64,000 bases of DNA from Heliocidaris tuberculata (lineage: Eukaryota; Echinodermata; Echinoidea; Camarodonta; Echinometridae): assembly GCA_025618425.1 (NCBI GenBank), contig CM046850.1, forward strand, positions 7,623,249 through 7,687,248, written 5' to 3'. Numbering within the stretch: the first letter of the stretch is position 1; each line of letters begins with the position of its first letter. The translations under genes were made by a program, and so were the position numbers. Shown here piece after piece: positions 34,372 to 43,720 of this stretch. The notes below the pieces were generated by a model, which was not told the origin of the DNA, did not search any database, and saw only the letters and a list, made by a program, of their open reading frames with translations.

Positions 34372-34548
34372 CGTATTAATGTCGATATCACTTTTGTCCA
34401 AACCACATTCCTCTAAACAATTCGAACAGAATGAGTGGTGTACGCGTACTGTGTTCTCTAATTCGAAAATAGCATTGCAGAGTTCGCATTCAAGCTTTTG
34501 GCTATTAAAGAACACCCGCGCTTCCTCTTCTTTTTCTCCCTCGGCCAT
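34372..34548 (-). CDS. Candidate first exon of a RING-finger (TRIM-like) gene
   Basis: On the minus strand ATG at 34548 (context ctccaATGg) opens 59 codons ending at a donor ACG|gtaagc (phase 0). The peptide has an acidic start (MAEGEKEEEAR). The RING-like pattern is C21-x2-C24, then HHSFCSNCL with H38, C41 and C44, the order of metal ligands 1, 2, 4, 5 and 6 of a C3HC4 finger. The third ligand, normally a Cys two residues before the His, is Val36. Ligands 7 and 8 would lie in the next exon, which I could not find. If functional it would be an E3 ubiquitin ligase N-terminus. The missing ligand makes a diverged or decayed copy possible. Confidence 0.45.
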
Positions 34549-35027
34549 TGGAGCAGTTTGTTGAACATCAAAAATAAAATGTGATTATGATGATAAAGAT
34601 TAGGAAAACGTTCCGGTTTAATCCAATTTTATGCCATAAAACCAGTATTCATACAGATATCCATTGATGCATGCATGAGACAGCTAATTAAAGTAATTAC
34701 TCAATATGCAATCCAGACTACTCAGACTCGCATTGCGACGCGACGGCGACCATCGAAATTGAACTGTTTGATTTTAATTTCGATAGACGCGACGCCGCAC
34801 CCCTGTGGAGTACAAAGTTCATATGATGGAGTTACATATGCAGAATATTCTTGTAATATTGTTTCATATTTCACAAATATTTACAATGCTTTCACAATAT
34901 AAACGGTACAAACAATATAAATGGTAAAACAAGCACTATAGCGTGCCCAATGGGGGGGGGGGGGCAAAGGGGCAGACTGCTTGTCAGAGAATTCTGGAGG
35001 AAAACTGGACCCCATAAAATCTGATAC

Positions 35028-35072
<45 letters not shown>

Positions 35073-36379
35073 TGAGCGACTTTTGGAGGGCTGGCGCAAA
35101 AAGAAGGGCCCTTAACCCTTTCAAGACAATAATTGACCACATTTTGTTGTGCTTTGGCTCAATAACTTTTGATTCAGAGCCTTAAAAAAATATGCCAGAT
35201 TCATGAGTAGAAAGAGCACAAATTTCTGTACACACTATTTCCATTTTGTTGCATGACCATACTGCGTTTGATACCAGGAATTTTAAAAACGAGAATTAGC
35301 TTTAAAGTCTTTAAATTGACAACATATGTTTCAATGCATTCAGATGTCAAAATCATTGGGGTTTTTTTAATCAAAATAATTTTTCCAACTATTCGACAAA
35401 ATTCCTTATCTTGTATATTGTTTTCAAAGACATTAAACCTCGTCAGAACCATGTGACACTAAAAGAAAAAATATTATTGTTGCCAATTTTAAGAACAACA
35501 TGTGATCAATTTAGCCCTTAAATAATTCCTGTCATGACCGGGCCCTGGACTGGACCTTGGCCGCAAGGGACGTCGCCCTTCGCGCACATTGTACGCATGT
35601 TCGCGCGCGATCAGAGTCTCCAGTTTGCTAGGGGGTCCAGACAGGAGAATTTTCCGTTTAGGAGGTGCTTGGGGTTGGAGTCTCTGGGTACAAACGAACA
35701 TGAAATCTCTCAGAGAAAATAAAGAAAGTGAGTACCTCATATCTATACGTTTGCATGCAGTATTGAAAAGACTGGGCTAAAAAGAAAAGTGAAATATGGA
35801 GGAGCCTAAGGAGAAAGCTACGCTTGTGACAGGGGCTGCGGAGCGTTTTTGAAAGTGGGGGGGGGGCTGATCTAATTTCACTCATTAATTCACCAGCGTA
35901 AATTCAGTTTAAGCAGTGGGGGGGGGGGGTATGATCGCAACATTGAGGGGCAATTTCCAAAGTTTAGGGGCACCGATGAGGGCTATTTATGGAAAAAAAG
36001 GGGGGCACCTACAACGAGAAAAATATACAATCTCTAAACATTGTCATATATACCCTACATTGTGATTACATTTATAAGGATTTCAATTAGGTTTCTCTCT
36101 TACATGCTCTAATATAATTTACTTAAGCATCAAAGTTTGCAGTTGGGTTTGATGACCTACGTATTAATGTGCGAGCGAGCGAAGCGAGCAAGCAATTTTT
36201 TAAGATCTGTGAGGCTGTGATCAACAACATCTTATAAAGAGAAAAAAAAGTTCTGAAAAGTGTTTTAACATAGTCTCGGCATGAGAGACTGAAAAGACCT
36301 CTAATGAATAAATAAATAACTATCAAATATAAATGTGAGCGAGGGTAGCGAGCAAGCCTTGACGAAATTAAAGTCAAGT
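34549..36379. other. Intergenic DNA with very long poly-C tract
   Basis: It contains a poly-G run at 34953 and a 40-plus-base poly-C run at about 35029-35070, the longest homopolymer in the window. A moderately CG-rich patch lies at 35530-35660 with 'ggaccttggccgcaagggac', and poly-G runs at about 35860 and 35920. Short frames only. Confidence 0.4.
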
Positions 36380-36399
36380 TGCTCTAAATCGCTATGAAT

Positions 36400-37320
36400 T
36401 AGGAGCACAAATTATGGAGCAAGAAAAAGGGGCCCTTATCAAGAACGATAATGGCAATTATCAAAAAAAGAAAAGGAGCAGAAATATGTCATATTAAACA
36501 GAGCAATTATCAGAGGATGAAACATGTGGTATATTTGTCGTACATGAATATTTGCACTTTATACCAGAGGTAAAAAGGGCACTTATGAGAATGGAAAAGG
36601 GGTGTTTTTGTTAGGTTTTTTTTTTAAAGGAAAAGGGGCTCTTTATCAGAAGGAATTGTACTTCTTGAAAAGGTGCCCGTTTCAAAAAATTAAGGAAAAC
36701 TTATCAGAGGTGTAAAGGGGCACTCATCAGAGATGTCAAGTGTCATTTAACAGAAGGCGGAAGGGGCACTTGTCGAATTAGAACGGGCACCTCTCGAATT
36801 TGAATAGAGGATATGGCCACAGGTGAAGATGCACTTATCAGACGGAAAGGGGGTAATTCTTGTATCTGAAAAGTGAGAATGGAAAAAAAGGAAATTATTG
36901 AAAGAGATTAATAGGTACATTTGATACAAATGATTTAAAAGGGAATTGTCGGGTCGAAGGAAAGATTTTATTAGGAGTTTTATGAGAGATGAAAAGAGAA
37001 GAGGCTCGTTTATAGAAATAAAATAAAGGGAGCACTTATAAAGAATAGGGGCAATTATAAGATTGGAAAAGGGGAACGTATTATAATATAAGGATACCTA
37101 TAAATGGGGAAGGGGCACTTCTTACTAAGGAAAAGGGACAGTTGTCAAGGAAGAAAGGGCACCTCTCAGATTTTAATAGGCTTCTGGCAATTATCAATGG
37201 TAATAAAATCAAATTTTAAGATTGTGGAACGGGCAGGAATATAAAGGAAAGGGAGCACTTATCTTAAGTAATCTATATAAAAGGGGGAACTTCTAGGATA
37301 CCAAAATTCCTGAAATACTG
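36400..37320 (+). repeat. Degenerate minisatellite, 'aaaggggcacttatcaga' motif
   Basis: The motif 'ggggcact(t)atcaga' with an adjacent 'ggaaaa' recurs some 15-25 times at irregular spacings of about 30-60 bases, for example near 36570, 36715, 36765, 36830, 37035, 37110 and 37255. Copies differ by substitutions and by AT-rich inserts. There is no continuous reading frame. Confidence 0.6.
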
Positions 37321-37920
37321 GGGACACTGTACCCCCTCCCCCACCCCACAGCGCCTGATTTTAAATAATCCTAAAATTTCTCTAAAGAGTTGATGCGTCA
37401 TTCTGAATCCTGAAAGAAGACTCATGAACTTGTAGAAGATGTGATAGATAGACTGTCATTTTAGAGAATGCTGTACAGTCCCGAGAAGTCACGTGAAAAT
37501 ATCTGAGCTTGTTTTCTACAGTTTGTTTTTAATACCATGCTTTATTAGGCCTAGATTTTGCATTAACTGTGCATTAAAGAGGCGGGGATGTATTGCCCAA
37601 TTATACCAATGGAAAACAACATATAGTAATGGACATGGATGAGAAATTATGATATATAAAATAGGAAATATGGGAACATTCAAATCATATCTTTAGCATT
37701 GTATCTGCATTTTATATAGGAATTCTCACTACAATAACAGTCTTTTATATTAATTTTATCAATCTCATCCATTACTAGAAATGATTTCTTCCTTGAAAAT
37801 TAGAGGGGTTTTTTTTTTTACGTGTCCACTCAAAAAAGTGTGGGGGGCTGCAGCCCCCAGCCCCCCCCCCCCGGTTGCGCGGCCCCTGTGTGAGATATAG
37901 GCTCCAAGAGTAATACGATT
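37321..37920. other. AT-rich spacer with a hAT-like fragment
   Basis: Nothing codes here. At about 37840-37890 'gtggggggctgcagcccccagcccccc' resembles the edges of the 'ctgcagcccc' repeat pieces seen near 39680 and 42840. Confidence 0.3.
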
Positions 37921-38349
37921 TGTCAGATGCAGATTCAGATTCAGATTCAAAATATATTTATTTCCTTCTCATAATCAAATAAGTACAAATGAATACAAAA
38001 TTGAAATGTACATTCACACCTACGAAAAAAAAAAAAAAAAAAAAAACACGGTGGAAGGAGGTGAGGGTCCCAGGAAGCACATTGGGTGATTTCAAGTTCG
38101 GTGTTGGTTTTGGTGTTGGTGTTGAGAGCGTGAATTGGGCTGTTGATTCTAGCCCCAACCCCGAATTCGGGTTTATAAAAATAATACCAATCACATTATT
38201 GATAGCTCAACACCTAGTGAAGTCAATCCCAGCACCAGCTTCATTTCATTTTCGGTGTTGTGGCTGGTGCTAGTTTTGCCCTAACACCAATACCAGCTTT
38301 CAACACCGAACTTGAATTCACCCATTGCTTGTGTTGGGGTCGCCTTGAC

Positions 38350-38700
38350 AATACATATTATACAACAATGATGACATACATAAAAAATCTAAAAGATGAA
38401 AAAAAGAAAAAGAAAAAAAAAATGCAATATGTGCTACTAACTATATTGTACGAAGTATATATATTTTTGATAGTACGAGTGAATGTATGGAGTGAAGGGC
38501 ATGTTTTAATAGAATCATTTAAGGTGTTCCAGATTTTGGGACCAGAAAAAACAATATTTTGTTGATTTCAACCTAATATGTATATGTATATAGGAATATG
38601 GATGTCTCTCACATATCTGATTGGATGATTATGAAAATTACACTTAAAATCAAACAGATTACAAAATTGTTCGGGGAGATATTTGTAAATGCACTTATAC
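38350..38700 (-). pseudogene. LINE reverse-transcriptase C-terminal fragment
   Basis: On the minus strand one frame reads VFSGPKIWNTLNDSIKTCPS followed by LHTFTRTIKNIYTS. This is the conserved C-terminal signature of CR1/L2-type ORF2, comparable to SIRHHGPDVWNDLP of the intact LINE at 24853-27861. Upstream the frame is closed, so this is a 5'-truncated, decayed copy with an A/T-rich 3' part near 38390-38420. Confidence 0.5.
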
Positions 38701-38929
38701 ATAAAAATTTAATGTTAATGGTAACTAACAATATTTTCAAATTTTAAGTCTTTAAAATAGTCTTTTAAACAAAAGTGGGAACGAGGAATGCATTATATAG
38801 CAATATGAGTACATAAAGAAATTACTGTATCGCAGTAATCGAATTAGCATTCAAAGAAATGGTATTTGAGGGTAGCATCACTTTCATTGCAACAATATCA
38901 TAACAATTCACATTTATTTGAATAAATAA

Positions 38930-38971
38930 GCATTTCCTGTACGTACGCCGCGGCGTACGTACAGGAAATGC
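38930..38971. repeat. Perfect 42-bp palindrome with no loop
   Basis: Arms of 21 bases meet at the centre gccg|cggc. The left arm begins gcatttcctgtacgtac and the right arm ends with its exact complement. It contains nested tacgta words. Confidence 0.9.
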
Positions 38972-39358
38972 CACGATGCATAATTATAAGTGCTGACATA
39001 ATTTAGTATTTTTCTCAATATTTTCCGATGGCTAAGCGATCTACCTTGCCTCTAGATGGCAGTATGACTATGGCCAGAGCTCTGGAGGGCACACACGAGT
39101 AATTCGGACCCCCATAGAAACACGTGTTAAATGGAAGCTCATCAAAAATTTATATTTAAATAATCTCTCTACAAAAATCGTTTTAATTCACAGAGTAGCT
39201 ACAACATTGATGGTACTACAAAATTAGGTACTTTATTTGGGCACTTAATCGGCTACAACAAACAATGTGAAAGCTGAAACGAGGCTATTCACGAACTTCT
39301 CACTGCTGGGAACAGTGGAAATGCAGTTCATAGAAATAATTCCTCTAAAATACACCAT

Positions 39359-40540
39359 CAGGGGCGTCGCTAGCGGGGGGGAGGTGTCACACCCGCCACT
39401 CGGAATAGCTGTTGGCAAATGCGCCACCTCTGTCGGCAAAAAAAAGGAGGGAGAAAAGAGGGAGAGGGAAGAGGAAAGGGAAAAGGAGAAAGGAGAAGAA
39501 AAAGGAAAAGAAAAAAAAAGAGAAGGGCAAGGAAAGGAAAACAAAAACAGAAAGAAAAGAAGGCAAGGAAAAGGAAAAGAAAAAAAGAAGGAAAAATGAC
39601 AATTTTTTTCCTAGCTCCATTTGCTCGCTTGCAAAAACACTGAAAAGGTGATATTCGGGCAAAACGTGTCCCCCTTCGGCAATGGGATGCAGCCGCCCCA
39701 CCGAGGATTTTCAAAGTTCCAATATTCGGGCAATCACCACTTCATATTTGGGCAGCGAAGTTCCCAGATAATTATGTAAATTCTATATGTAACTTCTGTA
39801 CATTTTCACCACGAAAAGTTTTTAAAATTTAGATATTGAACAAGTGACATTCGGGCAAAACGGTGTCCCCCTCGGCAATGGGCTGCAGCCTCACCGCCCC
39901 CCCCCCTCCGAGGATTTTCAAAGTACCGATATTCGGGCAGCGAGGTGCCAGAATATCCACATATTTGGGCAGCGAGGTTCCTAGATAACTATATAACTTC
40001 TGTATATAACTTCTGTACATTTTCAACACGAAAAGTAAACAAATATTTTGCTCGCTTAGCTCGCTCGCAAAATCTAGAAATTGAAAAGTTGACATTCGGG
40101 CAAATAGCGTCCCCCTTCGGCAATGGGCTGCAGTCCCCCCCCCCCCCCCCCCCCCCGAGTATTTTCAAAGTATTGATATTCGGGCAACCACCACTTCATA
40201 TTCAGGCAACGAGGTGCCAGAATATCCACATATTTGGGAAGTGACATTCCTCGATAATGTAACTTCTGTAACTTCTGTATGTAACTTCTGTACATTTTCA
40301 CTACGAAAAGTTTTAAAAATTCAGAAATTGACAAGTTGATATTCGGGCAAAAGTCGTCAGCCCCCTCCCCCCCCCCCCCCCCCCCCCTTGCGAAAATTGG
40401 CCCGCATGATCAAGATCTCTACATCTGCGATTTTCTTTGATTATTGGGGGGGGGAGAGATTAGAGTGCAGCATTTTTGTCGGCAAATTTGGGTGTCACAG
40501 CCCCCCCCCCCCCATTCAAAATGTTCTAGCGACGCCCCTG
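39359..40540. mobile_element. hAT-like non-autonomous element carrying internal tandem repeats
   Basis: The left end CAGGGGCGTCGCTAG (39359-39373) is an exact reverse complement of the right end CTAGCGACGCCCCTG (40526-40540). The flanking 8-mers tacaccat (39351-39358) and tacaccaa (40541-40548) agree at seven of eight positions. The interior has a purine-rich block (39440-39600) and about four copies of a 200-245-bp unit containing 'tgacattcgggcaaa', 'cttcggcaatgggctgcag' and 'aacttctgtacattttca'. Purine-rich frames of about 110 codons are spurious. No transposase. Confidence 0.75.
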
Positions 40541-40664
40541 TACACCAAGGAGTCCATGCAAGCTTCCACATAGGAGTGAAATATCAAAGCATGTGACTTC
40601 CAAACACCATTTCTCTTGAAAAGATTTACAGCCGAGACAAGTATTCAATTTTATATGAATATTG

Positions 40665-40764
40665 TTGGGTATGCGGGCTCCTAGTTGGGTATGCGGGCTC
40701 CTAGTTGGGTATGCGGGCTCCTAGTTGGGTATGCGGGCTCCTAGTGGGTATGCGGGCTCCTAGT
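40665..40764 (+). repeat. 20-bp minisatellite at the 5' end of the RTE-like LINE
   Basis: Five head-to-tail copies of 'ttgggtatgcgggctcctag' (the last lacks one base). They abut the 5' sequence of the LINE that follows, so they may be its 5' promoter repeats. Confidence 0.85.
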
Positions 40765-41161
40765 GCCTTAGGGAATTGAACAACCCTACCCTGTAATGCA
40801 TAGTTCCAGGTCACCCTTGGGCAAGGTGTAGTACCTGTTAGCCTTCCCCGAGAACATAGAAATACTGGGGTGGTGACCAGCGGGGCTAGTCTGTCCAATT
40901 TACTGGGTAGAAGGTGCTCAATAGCTGTAGTGAAAGCAGACCCTCTAATGGAGGCCAACCATGATAAAAATTGGTCCTGCGGAAGGCAACGGGAACCCAC
41001 CGCAGTATTATCCTCAGGATGACCCATTATCCTTATGAGATAACAGTTGTCAATCCAGATCAAGCTAACGACGTTATCGGGACCCTATAGCTGCAAGACA
41101 TCAGGGTGTCGCGTCCGGCAGGGCCAGTAGTGAGGATGGCCAGGTCGTCATCAAGCAAATT

Positions 41162-42667
41162 CCTCACTTACGCATTGGCACTTGGAATGTTAGAACGATG
41201 AGAGATGACAAGATCGAAACCATCAAACGTGAGATGCAACATTACAGAATGAACATGCTTGCTCTGACAGAGGTTAGATGGCTTGACAGTGGGGACTTCA
41301 TGAGTGATGAATTCAGAGTGATATACTCTGGAGGAAACGTCAGACAGCTTGGTGTTGCTCTATTGATGGACAAGCATACAGCCAAAAATGTATGTAAGAT
41401 TGAGGCAATAAGTGATAGACTGCTCGTAGTCAGAATAAAGGGGTTACCGGTAGACATTGTTGTGATGGTTGTGTACATGCCTACAAATGACTATGACGAT
41501 AAAGCAGTCGAGGACATGTATGACATGACTAATGAGGAGTTGGATAAAGGAAAAGGAAATGACTATCGTATTCTTCTTGGTGACTGGAATGCTGTTGTTG
41601 GAAACTCACACAATCAAGATGTTGCTGGAAAATGGGGACTTGGCAGACGAAACCACAGAGGAGATATGCTGGTGCAGTTCTGCAAGAGGCGGAAACTGGT
41701 AATCACCAACACTATATTCGAACAGCACCCTAGACGTCGCTACACCTGGAAGGCGCCTGGTGTTTCTGAACCAGCTGTTATTGGACGTGGTACACGTCAG
41801 GGATGCCTTCTGTCTCCTCTACTCTTCAACATTTATGCTGAGGCAATGGTGAAAGAAGCTCTGGCAACAGTAGAAGAAGGAGTACTTGTTGGAGGAATGA
41901 TGATCAAATCTGTCCGTTACGCCGATGACCAGGCCACACTCGCTGCTACCGCAGATGGCCTCCAAAGACAGATGGATCAAATGGATATGGTTGTCAGAAA
42001 GTATGGCATGCGGATAAACGAGAAGAAAACGAAAGTTATGATGATAAGTAAAAACTAGATAAAAGAAATATCCATCAAGGTGAACGGCAATAAACTAGAA
42101 CAAGTCAACCACTTCAGGTATCTAGGCAGTGTGCTTACTGAGGACGGGAGGTCTGATATAGAAGTCAGCATACGCACAGCGCAGGCGAAAGCTGCCTTCA
42201 TTCAACGACGAGACATTTTGATGAGCAGAAATATTGATCTTCATCTAAGAAAGCGTCTTGTTAAGTCACTGGTCTGGAGTGTACTTTTGTATGGGGCAGA
42301 GACATGGACGCTCGCCAGGAAAGACACTCAAAGACTAGAGGCCACTGAAATGTGGTGCTGACGTAAACTGATAGGTGTGTCCTGGAGGGATAGGACCACA
42401 AATGAAGAGGTGCTGCACCGCATTTATGAGGAGCGTGTGCTGCTGAATACTATTAGAGTAAGACAGAGAAAATGGATAGGACATATACATGATGGCCTAA
42501 TGATCAGAGTCATGGAAGGTCGTCTCCTTGGAAAGAAGTCCAAAGGAAGACCTCACAAAGGCTTCTTTGATGATATTATTGTAGACTCTGGAGCAGTAGG
42601 GTACGGATATGTGAAGCAGCTCAAAATCGTAGCAGTTGGAAAGACTTTTGCTCTAGAAGTTAACTGA
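41162..42667 (+). pseudogene. RTE-like endonuclease/reverse transcriptase, deleted and interrupted
   Basis: The frame is open before the first ATG and gives RIGTWNVRTMRDDKIETI, the usual start of this endonuclease class. LTEVRWLDSGD and LLGDWNAVVG are also present. At about 41760-41775 the endonuclease text (RRRYTWKAPG) runs directly into reverse-transcriptase motif B (RGTRQGCLLSPLLF). The end of the endonuclease, fingers and motif A are therefore deleted without breaking the frame. Motif C is YADDQ. The same frame then has a TAG at 42056 and a TGA at 42359, the latter where Trp is usual (MWC-W-RKL). The C-terminal RKWIGHIHDG part is intact. Such proteins are often mislabelled 'craniofacial development protein 2-like'. 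Confidence 0.8.
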
Positions 42668-42760
42668 GTCACTGAACCTGTCACTTGACAGACCATGTGC
42701 ACCATTGATGATTGTTGATCAGCTACCATTACATCATCTAAATGCATCGCAAAGTTAGGC

Positions 42761-43190
42761 TCTACTCAAGGTTTATATAATTGTGTTTTGGTGTCAAAAG
42801 CACACCAGACCACTACCGTACTGGTAGGGGGAGGGGCTTGGGGGCTGCAGCCCGAAAAATTCCACAACCAAAAAAAGAAAAAGGAAAATGGACAAAAAAG
42901 AAAGGAGAAAGAAAGAAATAAAAGGAAGAGAGAAATGGAAAGAAAGAAAGAAGAAAGAAAGATAAAAAGAAAAGACATCGATTTTATGTACCCTGGCTGG
43001 GAAAAATGTATTTTTCTGATTACAGTAGTACGTCTTTTAGAACGTATAAGTTGCTGAATTTTCCTAGTATCTCCCTTTCCTTATGCATATCTTTTGCAAG
43101 CAAGATATATTTATTTTATCACCATCTTCTTATATTATAGGGGGGAACTTCCCTCTTCTACCAAAACCAGCACTTTACAATAGGCTAATA
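42761..43190. other. Repeat fragment and spacer
   Basis: At 42815-42990 'gtagggggaggggcttgggg gctgcagcccgaaaaattcc' is followed by a purine-rich (aaagaaagg)n run. This looks like the left half of a hAT-type piece without a recognisable right end. The 89-codon frame is low-complexity. Confidence 0.35.
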
Positions 43191-43720
43191 CACTATCGTG
43201 GAATTTCTTTCGAAACTGAGGGAAGTAAATAATGAGTTAAGGCTACATACAGCACACTATTCAGGCTCCGAAGTGCTCTAGAATGCGGACTTTATTATTC
43301 AAGGTAGAAAATAGGACCTCTTATTTGGAACTCTCTTCCTCATTATATCAAAAATGTTTCATTTTTAAATTAGAATTCTTATTCAATTACTCTGCTATAC
43401 AATGAATTCATCCCACCACTTGTATCATTATGTTTTTTATAATCTTTATCAGTACACTGAAACTTAGGTATTTTATTAGGGACTGCCTCGACAGAACCTT
43501 TATTTGATTCTTTTGCAGTTTCCCATTTCATGTCCATTATTTTATGTGCTGTAAATATCAGTTGTACGCTTCTTATTCTTAACTTTTATATTTTACTTTT
43601 CTTTCCGCTCACTTTTTTGTTTGTTGGTCAATGCTTCAATTTATATTCTATATATTTGATTTTTTTTTAATGTACTTTTTAAATGGACTTAATGAATAAA
43701 TTGAATTGAATTTTTTTTTA
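43190..43720 (+). pseudogene. LINE 3' fragment
   Basis: One frame reads KIGPLIWNSLPHYIKNVSFLN, the C-terminal signature of CR1/L2-type ORF2, with stops on both sides. It is followed by an AT-rich 3' region that ends 'aatgaataaattgaattgaa', a short tandem tail. It is 5'-truncated and dead. Confidence 0.6.

Larger units (their letters stand above)
40665..42760 (+). mobile_element. RTE-like LINE, internally deleted
   Basis: The 5' repeats are followed by an untranslated region of about 400 bases ('cccttgggcaaggtgtagta', 'gcaacgggaacccaccgc'), then the broken ORF at about 41160-42667, and a short 3' region to about 42760. The overall length of 2.1 kb is well short of the 3-4 kb expected of an RTE-clade element. 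Confidence 0.65.

Noticed and set aside
39245..39714. ORFs of 99-114 codons in several frames (K/E/R-rich or F/S/L-rich).
   Set aside because: They are products of a purine-rich block inside the hAT-like element and not genes.
40701..41063. 120-codon minus-strand ORF.
   Set aside because: It is antisense to the 5' repeats and leader of the RTE-like LINE and has no recognisable domain.
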